6,826 bases of DNA from NCBI GenBank assembly GCA_030671645.1, contig DAOVHV010000054.1:1-6826 (forward strand), in the 5' to 3' direction. The notes below the pieces were generated by a model, which did no database searches, had not been told where the DNA came from, and worked only from the letters and a program-made list of their open reading frames with translations. The position numbers and the translations under genes were made by a program. Positions within the stretch are counted from its first letter, which is position 1; every line of letters starts with the position of its first letter. Shown here piece after piece: positions 1 through 5,356 of this stretch. Origin of the DNA: a bacterium (GTDB lineage: Bacteria > Bipolaricaulota > Bipolaricaulia > UBA7950 > UBA9294).

Positions 1-617
1 CACTGTCTGTAGGCAAACGGTTTCAAGTTCTATTTCACTCCCCTCCCGGGGTGCTTTTCACCTTTCCCTCGCGGTACTAGTTCACTATCGGTCAGTTGGT
101 AATGTTTAGCCTTGGAAGGTGGTCCTCCCAGCTTCACGCCGAATTTCACGTGTTCGGCGCTACTCAAGCAAGTTTCCAGGGTAGTTCAACCTTTCGTCTA
201 CGAGACTATCACTCTCTGTGGTCGCTCTTTCCAGAGACATTTGACTAGATATCGCTTTTAACCCTGCCTATCCCTGCATGGATAAGACGAAACTGCTTAC
301 AACACCAAACGAGCAACGAATGCAGTCTTACACACGTTTGGTTTGGGCTCTTCCCGTTTCGCTCGCCACTACTAAGGGAATCTCTATTGATTTCTTTTCC
401 TCCGGTTACTGAGATGTTTCACTTCACCGGGTTCGCTGAACGCACCTACTGATTTCAGTGCGAACTCCTATGGCTTCACCATAGGGGGCACTCCCATTCA
501 GAAATCTCCGGATCAAAGCCTGCTTAGCGGCTCCCCGAAGCTTATCGCAGCTAACCACGTCCTTCATCGCTTCCAACTGCCAAGGTGTCCACCGTTTGCC
601 CTTACTACGCTTACGCG
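1..617 (-). rRNA. rrl: 23S ribosomal RNA, 5' part (runs off the left edge)
   Basis: The minus strand carries the conserved 5' region of bacterial 23S rRNA. It opens with the block AAACGGTGGACACCTTGGCAG, equivalent to E. coli ACGGTGGATGCCCTGGCAG, followed by GCGATGAAGGACGTG, GTGAAACATCTCAGTA, GGAAAAGAAATCAA, TAGTGGCGAGCGAA, GAACACGTGAAATTC, CCAAGGCTAAACATT and GACCGATAGTGAACTAGTACC. The window ends near the equivalent of E. coli position 540, so roughly the first fifth of the molecule (domain I) is present. The mature 5' end is placed at about 617 by alignment from memory, uncertain by about 5 nt. The segment is some 75 nt longer than in E. coli, mostly in variable helices. No 16S gene or tRNA lies upstream; rsmA does. 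The open frame at 424-621 is an artefact inside the rRNA. Confidence 0.97.
305..341 (-). other. Lengthened variable hairpin inside 23S domain I
   Basis: On the minus strand CCAAACG (341-335) pairs perfectly with CGTTTGG (311-305), enclosing a 23-nt loop. In Bacillus the equivalent hairpin after the conserved GAGCCCAAACC stretch is much shorter. This is an ordinary variable-helix expansion and accounts for part of the extra length of this 23S 5' region. It is not an intron: flanking conserved rRNA blocks continue uninterrupted and the stem closes directly. Confidence 0.6.
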
Positions 618-635
618 GCACACACTCTATTCACT

Positions 636-647
636 TGTCAAGGAGCA
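636..647 (-). promoter_or_regulatory. boxA-like rRNA antitermination element
   Basis: The minus strand reads TGCTCCTTGACA, matching E. coli rrn boxA TGCTCTTTAACA at 10 of 12 positions. It lies about 20 nt upstream of the mature 23S 5' end and just after a small hairpin, the boxB-boxA order of rRNA leaders. In the nascent RNA boxA is known to recruit NusB/S10 (NusE) and the antitermination complex, which keeps polymerase processive through untranslated rRNA. The TTGACA inside it has no matching -10 at 17 nt, so a promoter role is unlikely. Confidence 0.65.
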
Positions 648-648
648 A

Positions 649-666
649 CGCAGCAACTTCGCTGCG
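649..666 (-). repeat. boxB-like leader hairpin upstream of boxA
   Basis: The minus strand reads CGCAGC-GAAGTT-GCTGCG: a perfect 6-bp GC-rich stem with a 6-nt loop. It starts almost at the predicted transcription start of the proximal promoter and ends 1 nt before the boxA-like element. Position and size fit a boxB-type leader hairpin or part of a 5' processing stem. There is no T-run after it, so it is not a terminator. Confidence 0.55.
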
Positions 667-675
667 CAGAAATTG

Positions 676-704
676 ATCATAACACAGTCCCCAAGGCCTG
701 TCAA
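676..704 (-). promoter_or_regulatory. Proximal 23S rRNA promoter (P1)
   Basis: The minus strand has a perfect -35 TTGACA (704-699), a 17-nt spacer, and a near-perfect -10 TATGAT (681-676). This is the strongest sigma70-type promoter in the window. Transcription should start near 667-670, giving a leader of about 50 nt with hairpin and boxA before the 23S 5' end. The bases between -10 and start (CAATTTC) are not GC-rich, so the classic enterobacterial stringent-control discriminator is absent. Confidence 0.85.
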
Positions 705-730
705 GGCTTTGATCGGGGACAACGCGGGAC

Positions 731-759
731 ACTTTACCCGAGTCGTTGCGGGCTGTCAA
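731..759 (-). promoter_or_regulatory. Distal 23S rRNA promoter (P2)
   Basis: The minus strand has a perfect -35 TTGACA (759-754), a 17-nt spacer, and -10 TAAAGT (736-731; 4 of 6 matches to TATAAT). It lies 55 nt upstream of P1 and shares the extended CCTTGACA block with it. Tandem promoters are typical of rRNA operons. It is probably weaker than P1 because of the poorer -10. Confidence 0.65.
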
Positions 760-791
760 GGAATCTGTCCAAACGCGCCCAAAGAATGTCT

Positions 792-801
792 CCCACGTGG
801 G
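792..801. repeat. 10-bp perfect palindrome CCCACGTGGG
   Basis: A perfect 10-bp palindrome lies about 35 bp upstream of the P2 -35 box. It sits between a CCCAAA (778-783) and a TTTGGG (802-807) that also pair with each other. It could be a protein-binding site or part of an RNA fold at the rsmA 3' end; the sequence alone does not decide. Confidence 0.4.
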
Positions 802-814
802 TTTGGGATCGTCC

Positions 815-827
815 CGAAGCCCCTTCG
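815..827 (-). repeat. Short hairpin CGAAG-GGG-CTTCG
   Basis: A 5-bp stem with a 3-nt loop lies in the rsmA-23S intergenic region. Outer GATCG and CGATC blocks on the minus strand (about 841-837 and 812-808) could extend it as an interrupted stem. No T-run follows, so a terminator call is not supported. Confidence 0.3.
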
Positions 828-839
828 TGCAATCTTTCG

Positions 840-848
840 ATCATATCA
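840..848 (-). promoter_or_regulatory. Possible TG-extended -10 element (distal, weak)
   Basis: The minus strand reads TGA-TATGAT, a TG-extended -10 with 5 of 6 matches in the hexamer. No good -35 stands at 16-18 nt; a TTGATT lies too close. It would be the third and most distal start point toward the 23S gene. Low confidence because an extended -10 alone occurs by chance. Confidence 0.3.
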
Positions 849-882
849 AAACTCGCGAATCAAGGGGCGGCACCCGGCGGCA

Positions 883-923
883 GAATCGGCAACCGCACTG
901 CAGATGACAGTCTCGGCCGATTC
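883..923. repeat. 8-bp inverted repeat downstream of rsmA
   Basis: GAATCGGC (883-890) and GCCGATTC (916-923) are perfect 8-bp arms. The 25-nt interval contains a smaller ACTG...CAGT inverted repeat (897-900 and 908-911). It starts about 75 nt after the rsmA stop codon. It may form a 3' mRNA hairpin that ends or protects the rsmA message, but no U-rich tract follows. Confidence 0.35.
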
Positions 924-995
924 AGCGTCGCGAATTCCTCTCACTAGGATCATGTGAATGCCTCGACTCAGATCTTCCACCACTCGATTGCGTTC

Positions 996-1865
996 TTACT
1001 CGTCGTCCATTGCAGGGTCCATGCCGATGAGCGGCACACACACCTGCGCCAGTCGGTCCAGTTCGGCAAAGGAGAGGGTTTCTCCACGCGCGGTTCCGTC
1101 AACTTCGGCTGCCGAAAGAACGCCGGGAATGGCATTGGCGGGAAGCAGATCTTGCAGCGCACGCCGCGCCATCTTTCGGCGATTTCGGTATAGCGTTCTC
1201 ACGACAGCAAAGAAGGCGTCTTCGGCGGTGGAGAAACGCGGCGACGATAGGAAGGATAGCTCCCAATATGCCGAATCGACTTCGGGAACCGGGAAGAACG
1301 ATCCCTTCCGAATGCGCCGCAATCCTGACACGAATGCAAAGGAATGCACGAACACACCCAAGGCCGAGCCATGCTTCCCGGGGCTGTGAGCAATCTTCTC
1401 AGCCACTTCCAACTGCGTGATGAGACAGGCGTCGGAGATGACCCTCCGATGTCTAATGAGATGCTTCAGAATGGGAGTGGTAATCCGATACGGCAGGCTT
1501 CCCAGCACCAGCACAGAACGACCTTCGAACTCTTTCTCGAAATCAAATGTCAGAATGTCACCGTTGCGTACCTCGAGATTGGCGTGACCGCCCAATCGCT
1601 TCGCCAAGCTACCGGCTAGACGCTCGTCAATCTCCACTGCCACCACTGAATCCGCCACGTCAACCACGGCCTGGGTCAATGCACCGAGCCCAGGCCCGAT
1701 TTCCACCACGACGTCCGGGTTCTTGGCTCGCACGTGTTCACAAATCTCGGAAACGACGCTTCGATCCACCAGGAAATTCTGGCCGAATCGCTTCTGAGGG
1801 CGAAGGCCGATCTCCGTGAGCAGCGATCGCACCACCCCCAGATCGGTCAGCCGCCTAGGAGCCAA
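996..1865 (-). CDS. rsmA: 16S rRNA (adenine(1518)-N6/adenine(1519)-N6)-dimethyltransferase RsmA/KsgA, with variant motif IV
   Basis: RsmA uses S-adenosylmethionine to dimethylate two adjacent adenines in helix 45 of 16S rRNA, a late check in 30S assembly. The 289-aa product has the family landmarks in order: KRFGQNFLVD (25-34), SAM-binding EIGPGLGALT (55-64), acidic VEID (77-80), NGDIL (101-105), the motif IV region (122-126), FFPVPEVDSA (190-199) and RNRRK (227-231). Length suits the family (E. coli 273 aa). The oddity is motif IV: GSLPY instead of GNLPY, so the Asn normally contacting the target adenine is Ser123 (AGC codon, 1499-1497). The start is TTG at 1865 with GGAG 4 nt upstream; a GTG at codon 11 is an alternative. 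The start overlaps the hydrolase stop by 11 nt, suggesting translational coupling. An Erm-type 23S methylase is less likely given the KsgA-style motifs. Confidence 0.93.
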   Translation of the reverse strand: MAPRRLTDLGVVRSLLTEIGLRPQKRFGQNFLVDRSVVSEICEHVRAKNPDVVVEIGPGLGALTQAVVDVADSVVAVEIDERLAGSLAKRLGGHANLEVRNGDILTFDFEKEFEGRSVLVLGSLPYRITTPILKHLIRHRRVISDACLITQLEVAEKIAHSPGKHGSALGVFVHSFAFVSGLRRIRKGSFFPVPEVDSAYWELSFLSSPRFSTAEDAFFAVVRTLYRNRRKMARRALQDLLPANAIPGVLSAAEVDGTARGETLSFAELDRLAQVCVPLIGMDPAMDDE

Positions 1866-3615
1866 AGCGCTCCAAGATCCAATCCTGAACGGCTTCGATA
1901 ACCCTTGGATCGACAGGCTCGTTCACATGGCGGTAGGTCAAGTTGGGCTCTTCGGGATGGTAACGGAGCAAGTGGTTCAAGTCCGGGAACACGTGGACGA
2001 CCACGTCGTCATTTCCGGCTGTCTCCAACAACTCACTCAGCAAGCCGGCTTCGGAGGACGGGACTTGGAAATCCTTTTCTCCCGAGACGATCAATACGGG
2101 GTCTTGCAGCTGAGCAATGACTTCAGCAGGCTCCGCGAGGTAGTGTTCCCGCAGCCACGAGAGCGCCAGCGGGGTTGCCTTGAGCTGGACTGCAGCTTCT
2201 TCTCCCAGCCAGGGAATCTCCGCCTGGAGTTCGGCGACAGTGTAGTCCGACCATTCTCCCTGGGATACCTCAACAAACGCGGTGTATTGGTCTTGCTGCG
2301 CCAACGCTGCTTCCAGTGCCGCACCCTCGATTCCCTGCTGCCCAAGCAAGGATTCCACTTGCCAGCGTGTAATGGCATCGAGCGCTCGCGCTCCTCCAGC
2401 CAAGAGCACCACACCGGCGATGTCCGGATCTTCCACAGCCAAGACCGGAGCCAAGTAAGAGCCTTCGGAATGTCCGATGAGGATGATCCGATCCGGGTCA
2501 ATCTCCGGCTGCTCGCGCAAGACCTGAATCGCCGCACGGGCATCGTCCAGCAAGTCGGAGCGCGACGCCAGCGTCGCATCCCCCTCGGAATCACTGACTC
2601 CTCGCTTATCGAATCGGAACGAGGCGATGCCCACGTCGGACAACGCAACAGCCAACTGACGATAGACATCGATTTCCATCACGATGTTGCCGGTTTCCAA
2701 ATCGATCGCGTTGCCGTCGCGATTCACGGGACCCGATCCATGGATGAACAAGGCCGCCGGATAGACACCGTCATCACTCAACGGCAATCGTAGCGTTCCT
2801 GCCAACGAGAGATCGCCGGACGCAAATGCCACGTCCCGCTCGGTGGCCTCGCCGATGGTGCCGTCGTCCGGCGCGAGCGCAAGCCTGATGCCATGAGGGC
2901 AGACGTTCAAGTCGTAACCGATCGTTCCTTGATTGCGATTCGTCAGCCCCACCAATCGTCCTTCGTACTCAATCAGATTGATGACCGTATCTCCCAAATA
3001 CAGATCGAACTGCTTGCCTACGAGTGTGGTTTCGCCGGAATGGAAGGTCACTGAGTTCGGCCCCTCAAGACGTGCTGGAAGTGATAGCAGGGCTTGGGGA
3101 ATGGCTGCCGTAAAGTTGCGATCTATGACTTCGGTTCGAATGGCTCGCAGCAGGACGGCGAATTGCCCGATGAGGTTGTTGTCGAGCAAAGCCAGGTTCT
3201 CGACGTCGACCACTTTGGCGTTCTGAATGGATAGCCCTACGCGGACTTCCATCTCCAGGCCACGCAACCCCATTTGTGCTGAGATGATCTGCGTTCCCGA
3301 CGGCGTCTCAGCGGCCAGCTGATAGTTGATGGGCAGAAAATTCCGATCGTACTGCGTCTGCTGTGCCAACGTGACCGTCTGACCATTGGCAACGATAGTA
3401 CCTTGTGAGTTCAACAGATACCCGTCGGCAGGATGAAACTCGAGGGTGTACGACTCCTCGAGAATGGGAATCCCATTCATCTCCAAGATAAAATGCCCCG
3501 AATCGACCAATTGGCTTTGGTCTACAGGCTCCGAACGATCCGTCACGAGGCCGAACGTGGTCAGCAGCAATAGCCCGAGCACCACGCCGATCAAGAGCAG
3601 CAATTTCGTATTCAT
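1855..3615 (-). CDS. Membrane-anchored alpha/beta hydrolase (serine hydrolase) with large N-terminal beta-rich domain
   Basis: The 586-aa protein begins with a short basic end and a hydrophobic stretch (residues 4-23). This is an uncleaved anchor or signal peptide without an obvious lipobox Cys, so the bulk is predicted outside the membrane. Residues about 38-240 form a beta-rich domain I do not recognise; its alternating-strand pattern could be a lipid-binding-type fold, which is only a guess. Residues about 260-586 are an alpha/beta hydrolase: HGSGP (292-296) at the oxyanion position, RFDKRG (334-339), nucleophile elbow GHSEG with Ser383, Asp515 in SGEKD, and His548 in DLNH. Such enzymes cleave esters or peptides; the substrate is unknown. 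An ATG with AGGGGG about 5 nt upstream supports the start. It lies 120 nt after the ABC permease and overlaps rsmA, so it may belong to either group. Confidence 0.88.
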   Translation of the reverse strand: MNTKLLLLIGVVLGLLLLTTFGLVTDRSEPVDQSQLVDSGHFILEMNGIPILEESYTLEFHPADGYLLNSQGTIVANGQTVTLAQQTQYDRNFLPINYQLAAETPSGTQIISAQMGLRGLEMEVRVGLSIQNAKVVDVENLALLDNNLIGQFAVLLRAIRTEVIDRNFTAAIPQALLSLPARLEGPNSVTFHSGETTLVGKQFDLYLGDTVINLIEYEGRLVGLTNRNQGTIGYDLNVCPHGIRLALAPDDGTIGEATERDVAFASGDLSLAGTLRLPLSDDGVYPAALFIHGSGPVNRDGNAIDLETGNIVMEIDVYRQLAVALSDVGIASFRFDKRGVSDSEGDATLASRSDLLDDARAAIQVLREQPEIDPDRIILIGHSEGSYLAPVLAVEDPDIAGVVLLAGGARALDAITRWQVESLLGQQGIEGAALEAALAQQDQYTAFVEVSQGEWSDYTVAELQAEIPWLGEEAAVQLKATPLALSWLREHYLAEPAEVIAQLQDPVLIVSGEKDFQVPSSEAGLLSELLETAGNDDVVVHVFPDLNHLLRYHPEEPNLTYRHVNEPVDPRVIEAVQDWILERFGS

Positions 3616-3639
3616 AAGAACCCCCTGAGATGGTGGTCA

Positions 3640-3648
3640 AGTATATCA
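3640..3648 (-). promoter_or_regulatory. Possible extended -10 promoter for the hydrolase-rsmA pair
   Basis: In the 120-nt permease-hydrolase gap the minus strand reads TGA-TATACT, a TG-extended -10 with 5 of 6 hexamer matches, about 25 nt before the hydrolase start codon. No convincing -35 is visible at 16-18 nt (ATGACA is only 12 nt away), so it would depend on the TG extension. The gap holds no T-tailed hairpin, so read-through from the ABC operon also remains possible. Confidence 0.4.
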
Positions 3649-3735
3649 TGCGGCCCTTGTCATTAGACCATTCTCGTCCGGCAGGTGGGCTTCTCCAAAC
3701 ATGCACTTGCAGCCGACACTTGAGTCGGTTGCCGA

Positions 3736-4452
3736 TCACTTCCAGCGCGTAAGGATCTGTTCGCGCCGGAACAGCTTGACGGCAAAGTAGAGCACCACAG
3801 CACCAGCGACAACAAGCAGCGCCGCCTCAAGCAGGATAAGCCGCATGTCGACGATCGTCTTCATGCTGCTGTAGACGATCAGAGGGACGAGTCCCGGCAG
3901 GATGGCCAAACTCGAGAACTGATAGGCGGCACGAGCGTCGGATGCACGCGACGAGACAATCATGGTGACGCCAACGGAGAACAATGCCAGAAGTGGTGTC
4001 AGGCCGAAGATCGAAGCCAGCCACGGCAAAGTTAGCGTTTGCAGGAGGAATCCGCCGACGAGCAAGCGGGTGACGCCGAGAAAGAGGCCGAAGCTGATCC
4101 AGTTGACCAGCACTGCCGGGATGACGCTGGCCAACGCCTTGCCGAGGAACAACTCGGTGTCGGAAATCGGCGTGGCCAGCAACGGTTCGAGCGTCGTCTG
4201 CTCCTTCTCGCCAACGATTGAGTACACCGCGATCGCCAGCGGGATGATCGCTGGCAGCAGCATGAAGTACATCAAGCTCGTGTTGAACAGCACGACCTGC
4301 GCAATCGGATCCTCCGCCGCCACACCGGTCGTCAGCATGAAGACCGACGTGCCGACGAGGATCAACGGAAGGAAGATGACGCCGAACAGAACCATCTTGT
4401 TGCGCAAAGATTCGCGCCATTCTTTGATGAGTAGGACCTTAAGTCGATACAT
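3736..4452 (-). CDS. ABC-2 type transporter permease
   Basis: This is the membrane half of an ABC-2 exporter, expected to pair with the ATPase encoded just upstream. The 238-aa product shows about six hydrophobic segments (roughly residues 21-43, 59-80, 105-128, 141-166, 178-197, 205-226) and a basic amphipathic N-terminus. It carries the ABC-2 coupling motif GEKEQTTLEPLLATP (81-95) between the second and third segments. There is no large extracellular domain, as in NatB-like or antibiotic-export permeases. The start ATG (4452-4450) has a strong GGAGGG (4463-4458) 5 nt upstream and overlaps the ATPase 3' end by 14 nt. The substrate cannot be read from sequence: Na+, a peptide antibiotic or a lipid-like molecule are all possible. 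Its C-terminus is basic and followed by a 120-nt gap. Confidence 0.9.
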   Translation of the reverse strand: MYRLKVLLIKEWRESLRNKMVLFGVIFLPLILVGTSVFMLTTGVAAEDPIAQVVLFNTSLMYFMLLPAIIPLAIAVYSIVGEKEQTTLEPLLATPISDTELFLGKALASVIPAVLVNWISFGLFLGVTRLLVGGFLLQTLTLPWLASIFGLTPLLALFSVGVTMIVSSRASDARAAYQFSSLAILPGLVPLIVYSSMKTIVDMRLILLEAALLVVAGAVVLYFAVKLFRREQILTRWK

Positions 4453-5356
4453 GATTGCCCTCCATCAAGTCGAGGTACAGATCCTCGAGTGACACCTTCA
4501 GTTCGCTGACGAATTGCACATCCGCTCCCAGTTCAACCAGTTTTCGAACGAGGATCGGATTCTCGGTTTCGGGATCGGAAAGTGAGATTAACAGCCTGCC
4601 GTCGATCCATTCCGTCTTGGTGATGAACGGCAGATCTAGCTGTCCTTCGATCCCCGGATTCGGATTGGCCAAGTGAACGACCGTCCGTCGGCCGTACATT
4701 CTCTCTCTTAAGGATTGAGGGTCTCCTACCGTGAGCAGTCGCGACTTGAACAAGGCGATGCGATCGCACAGTCGATCCGCTTCGTCAAGGTTATGTGTGC
4801 ATAGGAAGATCGTTCTCTCTTTTGAACGAAGGGACTCGATCAGTTCGCGAACCATCTTGGCCGCTTCCGGATCAAGCCCCGCCGTCGGCTCGTCAAGAAA
4901 CAGGATCTTTGGCTCATGAAGCAGGGCGCGGGCCAAGGCAAGCTTCTGTCGCATTCCCTTGGAGAAGGTCCCGGTCAGTCCGTTCCGCCTGTCCCAAAGC
5001 TCGAACATCTTCAAGTACTTCTCGGCCTGTTGCTCAGGTCTGTCGATGCGATACAGCCGAGCGAAGAATAGCAGATTGTCCCATGCTGACAGACGCTTGT
5101 AGAGTCCGGGCGTTTCCGTCAGCACGCCCACACGTTCCCGAATGGCTCGGTTGTCCTTTCCAAGCGTCTTCTCGGCAATGGTCGCTGAGCCGCTGGTCGG
5201 AGCAATCAAGGCCGAAAGCATTCGAATGGTTGTTGTCTTCCCGGCTCCATTCGGCCCCAGAAATCCGAACACTTCTCCGCGCTCGATGTGCAGATCGAGC
5301 CCATCCACCGCCGTGATCTCGCCAAATCGACGTGTCAGTCCGTTCGCTGTGATCAC
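4439..5356 (-). CDS. ABC transporter ATP-binding protein (ABC-2/NatA-like exporter ATPase)
   Basis: The 305-aa nucleotide-binding subunit is expected to dimerise on the cytoplasmic face and power the permease encoded next to it. All ABC motifs are present: Walker A GPNGAGKT (34-41), Q-loop region VLTETPGLYKRL (78-89) with Glu at the usual Gln site, signature FSKGMRQKLALARAL (131-145), Walker B ILFLDEP (151-157), D-loop GLD (160-162) and switch His188 in THNLDEADRL. The Glu Q-loop and SKGM-type signature are familiar from the NatA/drug-export branch. A C-terminal extension after about residue 215 is typical of this branch. The start is GTG at 5356, overlapping the upstream stop as GTGA, with GAGG about 7 nt upstream. 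It is co-translated with its neighbours and probably controlled by the GntR protein. Confidence 0.94.
   Translation of the reverse strand: MITANGLTRRFGEITAVDGLDLHIERGEVFGFLGPNGAGKTTTIRMLSALIAPTSGSATIAEKTLGKDNRAIRERVGVLTETPGLYKRLSAWDNLLFFARLYRIDRPEQQAEKYLKMFELWDRRNGLTGTFSKGMRQKLALARALLHEPKILFLDEPTAGLDPEAAKMVRELIESLRSKERTIFLCTHNLDEADRLCDRIALFKSRLLTVGDPQSLRERMYGRRTVVHLANPNPGIEGQLDLPFITKTEWIDGRLLISLSDPETENPILVRKLVELGADVQFVSELKVSLEDLYLDLMEGNHVST

Larger units (their letters stand above)
618..995 (-). other. Non-coding rsmA-23S intergenic region (promoter and leader of 23S)
   Basis: This 378-nt stretch separates the rsmA stop codon from the 23S 5' end. I find no tRNA, no 16S 3' end and no credible gene on either strand; the plus-strand frames here have no start context or recognisable protein. 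In the direction of transcription it holds an 8-bp inverted repeat (883-923), a TG-extended -10 (840-848), small palindromes (792-827), two tandem promoters (731-759 and 676-704), a boxB-like hairpin (649-666) and a boxA-like element (636-647). No hairpin followed by a T-run that would clearly terminate rsmA is visible. Confidence 0.8.

Noticed and set aside
1..617. Intron or intervening sequence in the 23S gene
   Set aside because: The extra length is spread over known variable helices, and conserved blocks follow each other in the normal order without a coding or ribozyme-like insert.
424..621. 65-codon minus-strand open frame
   Set aside because: It lies wholly in conserved 23S rRNA sequence.
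636..641. TTGACA as a third 23S promoter -35
   Set aside because: No -10 stands 16-18 nt downstream, and the site would start transcription inside or at the mature 23S; a boxA role fits better.
585..957. Overlapping plus-strand open frames in the rsmA-23S region
   Set aside because: They run across the 23S 5' end, boxA and promoters, lack a ribosome binding site and resemble no protein family; the region is better explained as promoter and leader DNA.
1816..2793. 325-codon open frame on the plus strand
   Set aside because: It is antisense to the well-supported hydrolase and rsmA genes, has no recognisable domain, and its composition (Arg/Gln/Ser-rich, low hydrophobic order) is that of a shadow frame.
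3711..3728. CCGAC...GTCGG hairpin after the permease as a terminator
   Set aside because: The stem is only 5 bp on the transcribed strand and there is no T-run after it.
3308..3739. 143-codon minus-strand frame bridging the permease-hydrolase gap
   Set aside because: It overlaps the hydrolase coding frame over most of its length, and the translation is Arg-rich without domain features; the hydrolase frame has the RBS and signal anchor.
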